This document shows positions 8,356 to 17,500 of a DNA stretch of 64,000 nucleotides, in pieces. Location of the stretch: contig CAXULQ010000008.1 in NCBI GenBank assembly GCA_964251965.1, positions 1-64,000 on the forward strand, read 5' to 3'. The translations under genes and the position numbers were made by a program. The stretch comes from Mucilaginibacter_A sp964251965. GTDB taxonomy: Bacteria; Bacteroidota; Bacteroidia; Sphingobacteriales; Sphingobacteriaceae. Positions within the stretch are counted from its first letter, which is position 1; every line of letters starts with the position of its first letter. The notes beneath the pieces were generated by a model, which made no database searches, was not told where the DNA came from, and saw nothing but the letters and a program-made list of their open reading frames with translations.

Positions 8356-9804
8356 ATGAGTCGGCGAACAAAAATCAAGGCACTTTTACAAAGCGAAGAA
8401 ACCGGCTTTGAAACTACTGTAAAAGGCTGGGTGCGTACTTTCCGCAACAATCAGTTTATTGCGTTGAACGATGGCTCGACCAATAATAACCTGCAAATTG
8501 TGGTTGATTTTGAAAATGCTGATCCAACTTTGCTTAAACGCATCACTACCGGCGCAGCAATCAGCGTAACCGGACAAGTAGTTGCTTCGCTTGGCAAAGG
8601 ACAAAAAGTAGAGGTAAAAGCAGCATCCATCGAGATTTTAGGCGATTCTGATCCGGAGAAATATCCACTTCAACCTAAAAAACACAGCCTGGAATTTTTG
8701 CGGGAGATTGCACATTTACGTTTCCGCACCAACACTTTCGCGGCTATTTTTAGGGTGAGGAATACGCTGGCTTTTGCGGTTCACCAGTTTTTCCAGGAGC
8801 GAGGATTTGCGAATCTGCAAACACCGATCATTACCGCTTCTGATGCGGAAGGTGCAGGCGAAACATTTCACGTTACCAATTTTGATCTCAATAACGTTCC
8901 AAAAACTGATCAAAACGAAATTGATTACAAGGAAGATTTCTTCGGAAAAGCAACCAATTTAACGGTTTCCGGCCAGCTGGAAGCCGAGTTGGGAGCAATG
9001 GCTTTAAGCGATGTTTATACTTTCGGCCCAACTTTTCGTGCAGAAAACTCCAACACCACGCGCCATTTAGCCGAGTTTTGGATGATCGAACCGGAAATGG
9101 CTTTTTACGATTTGGAAGATAACATGAATCTGGCCGAAGATCTGTTAAAATACGTGATAAAAGAAGCACTGGCAAAAAATGCAGAAGACCTGGAATTTTT
9201 AGTACAACGTTTGACCGAAGAAGAAAAGCAAAAGCCACAGCAGGAACGATCTGAAATGACTTTGCTGGAAAAACTAAACTTCTGTTTAGAAAATGATTTT
9301 GAGCGTTTAACTTACACGGAAGCAATTGAAATCCTAAAAAATTCTTCCCAAAACAAAAAGAAGAAATTTACTTATTTGATTGAAAGCTGGGGCGCAGATT
9401 TGCAATCGGAACATGAACGTTATTTGGTTGAGAAACACTTTAAAAAACCGGTTATTTTAACCGATTATCCGGCAGAAATCAAAGCTTTTTACATGCGCCA
9501 GAACGATCCGGATGCAGAAGGACGAAAAACTGTTCGGGCAATGGATATTCTGTTTCCGGGAATTGGCGAAATGGTTGGCGGCTCGCAGCGTGAAGAACGT
9601 TTGGAAAAGCTGGAACAACGCATGGACGAAATGGGAATTCCAAAGGAAGAATTGGACTGGTATTTGGACACGCGCCGTTTTGGTACTTGTCCGCATGCCG
9701 GTTTTGGTTTAGGATTTGAACGTTTGGTACAGTTTGTAACCGGAATGAGTAATATTCGGGATGTGATTCCTTTCCCTCGTTTTCCAAAAAACGCAGCGTT
9801 TTAA
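8356..9804 (+). CDS. asnS: Asparaginyl-tRNA synthetase
   Basis: It charges tRNA-Asn in the cytoplasm. The 482-residue class II synthetase has an N-terminal OB-fold anticodon-binding domain (about 15-105), class II motif 2 (FRAENSNTTRHLAEFWMIEP) and motif 3 (GFGLGFERLVQFVTG...RDVIPFPR). The RHLAEFWMIEPE block is typical of AsnRS rather than AspRS. The region about 270-350 is an extended insertion rich in Glu/Lys. The stop overlaps the next start by one base (TAATG), indicating translational coupling. A near copy of the dispersed word occurs at 9156-9169. Confidence 0.96.
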   Translation: MSRRTKIKALLQSEETGFETTVKGWVRTFRNNQFIALNDGSTNNNLQIVVDFENADPTLLKRITTGAAISVTGQVVASLGKGQKVEVKAASIEILGDSDPEKYPLQPKKHSLEFLREIAHLRFRTNTFAAIFRVRNTLAFAVHQFFQERGFANLQTPIITASDAEGAGETFHVTNFDLNNVPKTDQNEIDYKEDFFGKATNLTVSGQLEAELGAMALSDVYTFGPTFRAENSNTTRHLAEFWMIEPEMAFYDLEDNMNLAEDLLKYVIKEALAKNAEDLEFLVQRLTEEEKQKPQQERSEMTLLEKLNFCLENDFERLTYTEAIEILKNSSQNKKKKFTYLIESWGADLQSEHERYLVEKHFKKPVILTDYPAEIKAFYMRQNDPDAEGRKTVRAMDILFPGIGEMVGGSQREERLEKLEQRMDEMGIPKEELDWYLDTRRFGTCPHAGFGLGFERLVQFVTGMSNIRDVIPFPRFPKNAAF

Positions 9805-10322
9805 TGAACGCAGAGTTTTCAATCCGTCGGATAAAAATTGAAGACGCTGCAGAGTTTGCAAAATTGAGTGCAAAATTATTTTTGGAAACTTTTGCAAATT
9901 CAAATTCTGCGGAAGACATGAAAATGTACCTGAAAGAAAATTTCAATGTTAAAAAAATTCGGCAGGAATTAACCCATCCAAACACATACTGTTTTTATGC
10001 CGTTAAAAACAGTATCCCAATTGGTTGTATCAAATTGATTATTGCTGATGCTTCTTTTACTGGCATAAAATCAGCAGAACTTTCGCGTTTATATGTAGCC
10101 AAAACTTATCACAACCAAAAGATTGGTGCCGCTTTAATGCAATTTGCAATTACTTTTTCCTTAGAAAACCAAGCTAAAAAATTGTGGTTGGGCGTTTGGG
10201 AACACAACCAAAAAGCGATTGATTTTTACCACAAATGGGGATTTGCAAAAACAGGTGTTCATGATTTTAAGTTGGGAATTGATGTGCAGCAAGACTGGCT
10301 GATGGAGAAAAATTTAAGCTGA
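9804..10322 (+). CDS. GNAT-family N-acetyltransferase
   Basis: A 172-residue acetyl-CoA-dependent acetyltransferase; substrate unknown. The acetyl-CoA-binding region is LYVAKTYHNQKIGAALMQFA (a relaxed QxxGxA) followed by WEHNQKAIDFYHKWGF, as in RimI-like enzymes. Codons 62-71 (from 9986) carry a nearly perfect inverted pair of the dispersed word. The peptide DASFTGIKSA just after it is encoded by a second pair (10048-10076) almost identical to the one in lipB. It is coupled to asnS by a one-base overlap and converges on the next gene with only four bases between stops. Confidence 0.9.
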   Translation: MNAEFSIRRIKIEDAAEFAKLSAKLFLETFANSNSAEDMKMYLKENFNVKKIRQELTHPNTYCFYAVKNSIPIGCIKLIIADASFTGIKSAELSRLYVAKTYHNQKIGAALMQFAITFSLENQAKKLWLGVWEHNQKAIDFYHKWGFAKTGVHDFKLGIDVQQDWLMEKNLS

Positions 10323-10326
10323 GCCT

Positions 10327-11274
10327 TTACTTTTCTGCCTTGTAATCTTTATGTAAAACTAAAAAACTGGCACGTTCTTCTTTATGGAAAGGCACGTCCC
10401 AGTTGCCTTGATAACTGATCTTGGTTGGAAGCAATTCTCCGTTAAATCGGTTTAGTTCGATGTTCATTTGCACATTAAAATCCATTACAAAGTTTTTAAA
10501 TTTCATATCTACATACCGGCCTAAAATTTGAAAGTTGCGGCGGTCGAAAATGGTAGTCAGTTCTTTTATCATGATATCATCTTTTTGCTCATCCAGCAAA
10601 TCCAGGCGTTGCGTTACTTTAAAACGATATACCGGGATTGAATCCAAGTATGTGCCTCTTGCAAATTCGTATCGGTACAAGTTCTTCATATTAGGAGAAA
10701 AAATTTCCGTTTTTTTACTGATAAAAGGAATACCGCTGATTGGCCTCCCCGGACTAAAAATCAAAGTTTTCAATTTGTCTTTGTAAGATTCGTTTTTGCC
10801 GCCAGCGTTAGGCGAATCTCCGCCTTTTATAAAATCAGAATTGTAGGCATTCATAAAAATGTAATCGAACATTTCGGTTGTGTACAATTCATATTTGCCG
10901 TTGCGCTTGTACACATGTCCGCTATCAGCCTTGGCCAAATACTCAATCTTGTGGCCAGCTTTGGTGTTGCTATGTTTCAGTTTTCGATATATTTTCCCTT
11001 CAACTTTGTTCTTTTTATCATAAGTATAAACACGGTTTTCTGCGGTAAAAGCATATTTTTTCATGTTGCGGAAAGCTTCGTAAAAGCTGGTATCGCGTAA
11101 AATTTCATCAATAAAATCTTGCACGTATAAACCACCGCGGGCGCGTACAGTTGCCACCGCCGTATCTACCACAATTGTTTTTAACGTGTCTGGGTTAAAT
11201 CTTTTAATCTGCTGCGGAAAAGCATCCGAAAAGCAAAATAAAAACAGCAGTGCAACAATTACTTTTCTCATCAT
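10327..11274 (-). CDS. Secreted protein of unknown function
   Basis: A 315-residue protein with an N-terminal signal peptide (VIVALLFLFCFSDAFPQQ) and no motif I recognise. It is rich in Lys, Asp and aromatic residues with alternating short strands (for example YEFARGTYLDSIPVYRFKVT), suggesting a periplasmic or outer-membrane-associated beta protein. The pattern recalls large Bacteroidota families of unknown function that build on a CarboxypepD/DUF5686 theme, but the similarity is not strong enough to name one. It appears monocistronic, with the upstream word copy at 11304. Confidence 0.8.
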   Translation of the reverse strand: MMRKVIVALLFLFCFSDAFPQQIKRFNPDTLKTIVVDTAVATVRARGGLYVQDFIDEILRDTSFYEAFRNMKKYAFTAENRVYTYDKKNKVEGKIYRKLKHSNTKAGHKIEYLAKADSGHVYKRNGKYELYTTEMFDYIFMNAYNSDFIKGGDSPNAGGKNESYKDKLKTLIFSPGRPISGIPFISKKTEIFSPNMKNLYRYEFARGTYLDSIPVYRFKVTQRLDLLDEQKDDIMIKELTTIFDRRNFQILGRYVDMKFKNFVMDFNVQMNIELNRFNGELLPTKISYQGNWDVPFHKEERASFLVLHKDYKAEK

Positions 11275-11303
11275 AACCTAATTCTACGGGTGCAAAAGTA
11301 ATG

Positions 11304-11317
11304 GATAAAAACAGTAC
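11304..11317 (+). repeat. Dispersed 14-mer (ACAGTA type), intergenic
   Basis: GATAAAAACAGTAC in the divergent spacer upstream of the minus-strand gene starting at 11274. Confidence 0.75.
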
Positions 11318-11465
11318 TGCAAGACGGGGCGGGATTAACCATACGTAGAATTACATATTAAATACCGTGTTACTACTTGCCCAAATACCGTTATATAACT
11401 GATAGAATGGCTGGTTTAATCTTGGAAATTTACACTCATAATCTACAAGGATTATCAAGTGAAAA

Positions 11466-11783
11466 ATGAAAAAGATATTATTTGTGGTCTTGCTAAGTGC
11501 AGGAACCGTTGTCCAAGCGCAACAAAAAGCAGCAGTTTCAAATCCAATACAAGGTTTTTGGGTAGTCGAAAGTAATTACAATTCCCCTCGGGAGCAAATT
11601 GTAAAATTTTACAATGCAAACCAGGAATTGCTTTATCAGGAATTGTATGACCGTAAAATTTTAAACTACTCCAGAAAACATGTTCGTAGGATGCTGGACA
11701 GTGCTTTGGTTACCGTTTTAAAAACTGAAATTGAATTTGGTAAAGCGGTAAAACTTGCAAAGGTAATTGCCCCAAAGCATTAA
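11466..11783 (+). CDS. Small secreted protein of unknown function
   Basis: A 105-residue protein with a clear signal peptide (MKKILFVVLLSAGTVVQAQQ) and a mature part of about 85 residues. The mature part contains IQGFWVVESN and REQIVKFYNANQELLYQE, which looks like a small lipocalin-like or METq-type strand-rich domain, but no family can be assigned with certainty. It stands alone; a strong terminator lies 250 bases downstream. Confidence 0.7.
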   Translation: MKKILFVVLLSAGTVVQAQQKAAVSNPIQGFWVVESNYNSPREQIVKFYNANQELLYQELYDRKILNYSRKHVRRMLDSALVTVLKTEIEFGKAVKLAKVIAPKH

Positions 11784-12030
11784 CTGTATTTTTTTGATTT
11801 GACAGTAAAAACCATCCAACTTATGCTTTTTGAAATGAATAACCTTATCGCTATGTTTTACATTTTTAATTACGTAAAAGGTTACGTTGATACAATTTTA
11901 ACTGTTGATTTTTTAAACTTTTTAAGAAAGTTGGCCAAGCATCTCGTAAAATTTTGATCCTGGATTTATGTAAATATCAGTTTATAAAAAAGCTTTGTTT
12001 ATATAAAAATTTCATGGATTTTTTAATCGA

Positions 12031-12070
12031 AGAGGATACTTCATAATCCAATTATGAAATATCCTCTTTT
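12031..12070 (+). terminator. Rho-independent terminator
   Basis: A 17-base stem, AGAGGATACTTCATAAT at 12031-12047 against ATTATGAAATATCCTCT at 12051-12067 with one mismatch, loop CCA, then a T-run. It lies in the 461-base gap between two small secreted-protein genes; the rest of that gap is A+T-rich without a supported gene. Confidence 0.75.
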
Positions 12071-12244
12071 GTGGTTTGTACAAAAATGTGTTTGAAAGAT
12101 TGAAAAATTGCATCTAATACCTTTTAAATTTCCGTGTTAATACCTTTTATAACAAGTGTTTAAACGATTGACCTGCGTTAGATATCAACATAGATTTGAT
12201 AAAAAATAATTAATCAAATTTCAATTTATTTAAAAATCAAAATC

Positions 12245-12676
12245 ATGAAAACAATCAAAACCGCTTCAATTGCTTTAAGCTTGTTCCTTTTACTTGGAAA
12301 TGCTAAAGCAGACAGACCTAAAATCCATGCTTATTCAAACATGAAATTTTCGGTAAGTACATTTATTAATGCAGATGTAAATGGTGTAGTTGACGGACTG
12401 GCAGACATCATAGATGATAATGCAAAATTCAACACGATACATGCCGGGCACGTACTAAGTTTTAATAAAAAGCAAATGGTAAACTTTATGCAAACTTTGG
12501 AAGGTATAAAGCTAAATTGTACTTCAAAGTATGATATCGTGGAAGCTCACGGATATTATGTATTAATTAAAGTTGAAATGAAATTTCCAACTTTTTCACG
12601 TTTTAATTATATAACATTGAATGAAAATAAGGATGGTTGGAAAATCACAAATGTGTCCAGCGTTTATGATAAATAA
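12245..12676 (+). CDS. Secreted NTF2-like protein
   Basis: A 143-residue protein with a signal peptide (MKTIKTASIALSLFLLLGNA) and a cone-shaped NTF2-like fold inferred from the pattern: helix FINADVNGVVDGLADIIDDNAKF, then strands with HVLSFNKKQMVNFMQ and a closing GWKITNVSSVYDK. This resembles the small secreted NTF2/lumazine-binding-like proteins common in Bacteroidota; no catalytic residues are recognisable. Its function is unknown. It is preceded by an A+T-rich leader and ends before a convergent gene. Confidence 0.72.
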   Translation: MKTIKTASIALSLFLLLGNAKADRPKIHAYSNMKFSVSTFINADVNGVVDGLADIIDDNAKFNTIHAGHVLSFNKKQMVNFMQTLEGIKLNCTSKYDIVEAHGYYVLIKVEMKFPTFSRFNYITLNENKDGWKITNVSSVYDK

Positions 12677-12713
12677 CAGATTCCAATTTTAACTTTTTAG
12701 TATTTCGCCGATA

Positions 12714-12768
12714 GGAGAAATCTTTCTTCAAAGCAATTAAGCTTGTTATATTGAAAGAAGGTTTCTCC
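12714..12768. repeat. Imperfect inverted repeat, copy 2
   Basis: GGAGAAATCTTTCTTCAA (12714-12731) faces TTGAAAGAAGGTTTCTCC (12751-12768), 15 of 18 paired. It is similar in sequence to 6770-6826 and again lies between convergent genes, so it may act as a bidirectional terminator as well as a dispersed repeat. Confidence 0.65.
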
Positions 12769-12810
12769 TTTGTGTGAAATGACAATTATGGCAAACAACA
12801 ATTTTATACC

Positions 12811-12824
12811 GGTAAAAGAAGCAT
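12811..12824 (+). repeat. Dispersed 14-mer, intergenic
   Basis: GGTAAAAGAAGCAT preceded by ATTTTATACC; it lies just past the stop of the minus-strand amidohydrolase. Confidence 0.8.
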
Positions 12825-12828
12825 CCGA

Positions 12829-14013
12829 TTAATTACCTAATTCTTTCAGGGCAAGGTAAGCCATCAAACCAATACTTAATTCCAATGCGCTTTCATCCAC
12901 ATCAAAAGTTGGCGTATGCACGGATGACACAATCCCGCGTTCTTCATTCCGCGTGCCCAAACGGTAAAAACAAGCATCGGCAACTTGCGAATAATAGGCA
13001 AAATCTTCGGCTGCCATCCAAATATCCAAGTCTAAAACGTTCTCTTTTCCCAGATAATCTTCGGCAAAACCACGGACACGGGCAGTCAGTTTTTCTTCAT
13101 TGATCAAAAACGGATAACCTTTCCTGATCTCAAAATCACAGCTTCCGCCCATACTTTCGGCCATTCCTTCAGCCATTTTTTTCATTCTGAGGTGCGCTTC
13201 TTTACGCCAATTTTCGTCCATCGTACGGAAAGTCCCTTCCAGATAAACTTCATCCGGGATCACGTTTGTTGCACCGTTGGCAATCACTTTTCCAAAAGAC
13301 AAAACAGACGGCGATTTCGGATCGGCAAAACGGCTAACTACTTGTTGCAGAGCAGTTAAGATATGTGCCGTTATAATTACAGGATCAATATTTTGCTGCG
13401 GTTGTGCACCGTGTCCGCCTTTTCCTTTTACGGTAACATAAAGCTCATCGGTAGAAGCCATGTATTTTCCGGCACGAAAACCTACTTTCCCGGCATCAAT
13501 CAGCGGCATTACGTGCTGGCCGATCACAGCTTGCGGTTTCGGGTTTTCCAGCACACCTTCTTTAATCATCAAATTGGCACCGCCGGGCAGTTTTTCTTCC
13601 GCAGGCTGAAAAATAAACTTAACCGTGCCGCCGAATTCTGATTTCAATTGATTTAAAATATGCGCCGTCCCAAGTAAAGACGAAGTATGCACATCATGGC
13701 CGCAAGCGTGCATAACGCCCGGGTTTTGGGATTTATAAGGAACATCGTTGGCTTCCAAAATAGGCAGCGCATCCATATCACCGCGCAGCGCAACAACCTG
13801 ACCAGAAGGCTTTTCGCCTTTTAACAACGCAACCAAACCGTTGCCCGCCATCCGTTCGTAAGATATCCCCAATTCATCTAATTTAGAAGCAACAAAAGCA
13901 TAAGTATTTTCTTCGTGGAAAGAAAGTTCCGGATACTGATGCAAATGCCTGCGGTTGGCAATTACGTTTTGATGGATATACTGGGAAAGTTCTTGTATTT
14001 TAGTTTTTAACAT
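12829..14013 (-). CDS. M20-family amidohydrolase
   Basis: A 394-residue N-acyl-amino-acid or hippurate hydrolase type metallopeptidase. Signatures are RRHLHQYPELSFHEENTY at the N-terminus, RGDMDALPI, MHACGHDVHTSSLLG with a metal cysteine and histidines, HGAQPQ in the dimerisation/active region, and MAAEDFAYY near the C-terminus. The start MLKTKIQELSQ is chosen because the upstream ATG codons lie inside the preceding gene. It overlaps the SPOR gene by 14 bases, so secA, the SPOR gene and this gene probably form one minus-strand transcript. Likely cytoplasmic; the exact acyl-amino acid substrate is unknown. Confidence 0.92.
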   Translation of the reverse strand: MLKTKIQELSQYIHQNVIANRRHLHQYPELSFHEENTYAFVASKLDELGISYERMAGNGLVALLKGEKPSGQVVALRGDMDALPILEANDVPYKSQNPGVMHACGHDVHTSSLLGTAHILNQLKSEFGGTVKFIFQPAEEKLPGGANLMIKEGVLENPKPQAVIGQHVMPLIDAGKVGFRAGKYMASTDELYVTVKGKGGHGAQPQQNIDPVIITAHILTALQQVVSRFADPKSPSVLSFGKVIANGATNVIPDEVYLEGTFRTMDENWRKEAHLRMKKMAEGMAESMGGSCDFEIRKGYPFLINEEKLTARVRGFAEDYLGKENVLDLDIWMAAEDFAYYSQVADACFYRLGTRNEERGIVSSVHTPTFDVDESALELSIGLMAYLALKELGN

Positions 14014-14443
14014 CGGTGGTTTCCAATTTTGGCACATTGATTTTTTCGGAAACAAGGAACAAAGTTGGAAACAGCGGACGCAGGTCGCGCATTAGTTTTT
14101 GTGCTTCCAACCGCGTTCTAAAATCTCCGGCTTTAATTTTATAATTTGGTTCCTGGTAGATAATGTAAGTCCGCAAGTCCGGGTGCATTTTGTTAAACAT
14201 ATCTTGCTTGGCATAAATTTCGTTTCGGTTAGAACTGATAAAAAACTGAACACGATAACCATAACCGGAATTATTTCCTATTTTTTCTGAAGGAGATTTA
14301 GCTGCCAGCAACCGGTGTGCGATCAATGTATCTATCCGCGGATCTTTAACTACTTCTACTTCGCCGCGGGTTTGTCCGAAAGAAAAAGAAACTATCGTTA
14401 AAAAAAACATCGTTAAAAGAAGCATCCGGGCTGGTAAACCCAT
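14000..14443 (-). CDS. SPOR-domain secreted protein
   Basis: A 147-residue protein (start MGLPAR) with a signal peptide (MLLLTMFFLTIVSFSFGQ) and a C-terminal SPOR-like repeat domain (GYRVQFFISSNRNEIYAKQD ... YKIKAGDFRTRLEAQKLMRD), which in known cases binds denuded peptidoglycan at division sites. In-frame alternatives are ATG 14503, directly after the secA stop, and ATG 14425. The whole start region is built from an inverted pair of the dispersed word (14412-14461), which supplies the M-L-L-L codons of the signal peptide and a purine-rich stretch upstream, so the true start is uncertain. Confidence 0.85.
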   Translation of the reverse strand: MGLPARMLLLTMFFLTIVSFSFGQTRGEVEVVKDPRIDTLIAHRLLAAKSPSEKIGNNSGYGYRVQFFISSNRNEIYAKQDMFNKMHPDLRTYIIYQEPNYKIKAGDFRTRLEAQKLMRDLRPLFPTLFLVSEKINVPKLETTDVKN

Positions 14444-14461
14444 CCGGATGCTTCTTTTAGC
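14412..14461. repeat. Inverted pair of the dispersed word
   Basis: GTTAAAAGAAGCATCCGG at 14412-14429 faces CCGGATGCTTCTTTTAGC at 14444-14461; the arms include the flanking CCGG. It overlaps the 5' end of the SPOR gene. Confidence 0.85.
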
Positions 14462-14503
14462 AGCTAAATTTCTGCACACTGCATTGCTTTGTCCGGCATT
14501 CAT

Positions 14504-17500
14504 TTATCCGGCCCCAACACCATGGCAGTTTTTATATTTTTTGCCACTTCCGCAAGGGCAAGGATCATTTCTACCGATTTTTTGCTCCACTTTAACCGGC
14601 ATTGGTTTTTGCAGTTCACGCGTATCTTCATCCGGCACACCATTGGTTTCGTGCACCAATTGCGGTTTAGAAATACGCATTTGCCGCATGTCCAACTTAG
14701 GTTCCGGCCTTGCTTCGCGGATTTCTTCCAGTTGTTGCTGCACCGGGATTCCGCCTTTAAACAGGAAACTTACAATTTCCTTGTTTACATTGGTCAGCAT
14801 CTGGCGGAACAATTCAAAAGCTTCAAACTTATAAACCAATAACGGGTCTTTTTGCTCGTAAACCGCGTTTTGTACCGATTGCTTCAGCTCGTCCATTTCG
14901 CGCAAATGTTCTTTCCAGGCATCGTCAATAAAAGTTAAAACCACATTTTTCTCGAAAGATTTTAACACTTCATGGCCATCGTTTTCTATCGCTTTTTGCA
15001 GAGGAACGGCAACCTGAATGCCATGGACACCATCGGTAAACGGCACGATGATATTTTCGATCATGTTGCCGCGCGTATCAAAAACATCTTTTAAAACCGG
15101 AAAAGCCTGTTTGGCAATCGCTTCTGATTTGCGTTTGTAATAATCCGTGATTTCGTGGAAAGCTTTTTCCACTAATCGGGCTGTATTTTTACCGCCAAAT
15201 TCATCAGCCGTAATTTCTGTATCTACCGAAAACAAGCGGATCATTTCCAGCTGGAAACCTTCAAAGTTGTTGGCATCTTTAAATTCGGTTACCACATCTT
15301 CGGTAACATCAAAAATGGTATTGTTTAGATCGACATCCAAACGTTCGCCGAACAATGCATTTTTACGGCGGGTGTAGATGACGGTACGCTGCGAGTTCAT
15401 TACGTCATCATATTCCAGCAAACGCTTGCGGATACCGAAGTTGTTTTCTTCCACTTTTTTCTGCGCACGCTCGATGGATTTGGTGATCATGGAATGCTGA
15501 ATCACTTCGCCTTCTTCTATGCCCATCCGAACCATCAGGCCGGAAATCCGCTCGGAACCGAATAAACGCATCAAATCATCTTCCAGTGAAACGAAGAACT
15601 GGGAAGAACCCGGATCGCCCTGGCGACCGGAACGGCCACGCAACTGCCGGTCAACCCGGCGCGATTCATGCCGTTCAGTACCTACAATGGCCAAACCGCC
15701 AACGTCTTTTACGCCTTCGCCCAATTTAATATCTGTACCACGGCCAGCCATGTTGGTGGCAATAGTTACGGTGCTTGTTTTACCGGCTTCGGCTACAATA
15801 TCTGCTTCTTTTTGGTGGAGTTTTGCGTTGAGGACGTTATGTTTGATACCGCGTAGTTTCAGCATCCGGCTCAGCAACTCGGAGATTTCTACGGAAGTTG
15901 TACCTACCAGGACCGGCCGGCCAGCTTTTGTTAAAGCTACAATTTCATCGGCAACGGCATTGTATTTTTCGCGCATCGTACGGTAAACCAAATCCTGGCG
16001 GTCTTCGCGGCTTGCCGGCGTATTGGTTGGAATTTCGACCACGTCCAGCTTGTATATTTCCCAAAACTCACCTGCTTCTGTAACGGCTGTACCCGTCATC
16101 CCGCACAGTTTGTGGTACATCCGGAAGTAGTTTTGCAAAGTAACCGTCGCAAAAGTTTGCGAAGCATCTTCCACCTTAACGTTTTCTTTGGCTTCGATGG
16201 CCTGGTGCAAACCATCCGAATAACGGCGGCCATCCAACACACGGCCGGTTTGCTCGTCCACAATTTTTACTTTTCCGTCATCCAGAATATATTCCGTATC
16301 CCGTTCAAACAAAGTATAAGCTTTCAGTAATTGATTTACGGAATGGATACGTTCTGATTTGATCGAAAAATCGCGCATCAACTCATCTTTTTTAGTTACT
16401 TTTTCTTCGGAAGTCAATCCTGATTTTTCGATTTCGGCAACTTCTGTCCCAACATCCGGCATCACGAAAAAGTGCGGGTCTTCTCCGGAAGTGGTAATCA
16501 GTTCGATACCTTTTTCAGTTAGCTCTACCTGGTTGTTTTTTTCGTCGATTACAAAATAAAGTTCCGTATCCACTTTCGGCATTTCTTTATTCTGATCCTG
16601 CATGTAATAGTTTTCGGTTTTGTTGAGCACTGTTTTAATGCCTTGCTCACTCAAAAACTTAATTAGTGCCTTACTTTTCGGCAAACCACGATGTGCGCGT
16701 AATAAAGCCAAACCACCTTCTTCCACACCAGTTTTACCTTCGGTAATCTGCTTTTTGGCTTCATTTAATTTTGTGTTTACTAAGCTTTTCTGTGCGTTAA
16801 CCAAACGTTCAATACGTGGTTTTAAATCGTAAAACTCGTGCTCATCGCCGCGCGGAACCGGGCCGGAAATAATCAGCGGTGTCCGCGCATCATCAATCAA
16901 AACCGAATCCACCTCATCCACCATCGCGTAATGCAGTTTGCGCTGCACCAATTCTTCCGGACTGCGTGTCATGTTGTCACGCAAGTAATCAAACCCAAAT
17001 TCATTGTTTGTACCGAAGGTAATATCGGCTAAATAAGCATTTCTGCGTTCTTCCGAATTTGGTTCGTGCCGGTCGATACAATCCACTGATAAGCCGTGAA
17101 ACTCGTACAACGGTCCCATCCATTCGCTATCCCTGCGCGCCAGGTAATCATTCACGGTAACAATGTGTACACCTTGCCCGGCCAGCGCATTTAAATAAGC
17201 AGGAAGCGTGGCAACCAGCGTTTTACCTTCACCGGTTGCCATTTCGGCAATTTTACCTTCATGCAAAACCACGCCGCCAATCAGCTGCACATCATAATGC
17301 ACCATGTTCCAGGTAACTTCGTTTCCGGCAGCAATCCAGGTGTTATGGTGGATGGCTTTATCGCCCGAAATCACCACATTTTTTTTGTAAGCAGCCAGTT
17401 CGCGGTCGAAATCTGTAGCGGTAACTTCCAGCGTTTTATTGCCAGCCAAACGTTTTGCAGTTTCTTTTACCACGGCAAAAGCTTCCGGCAAAATCCCCAT

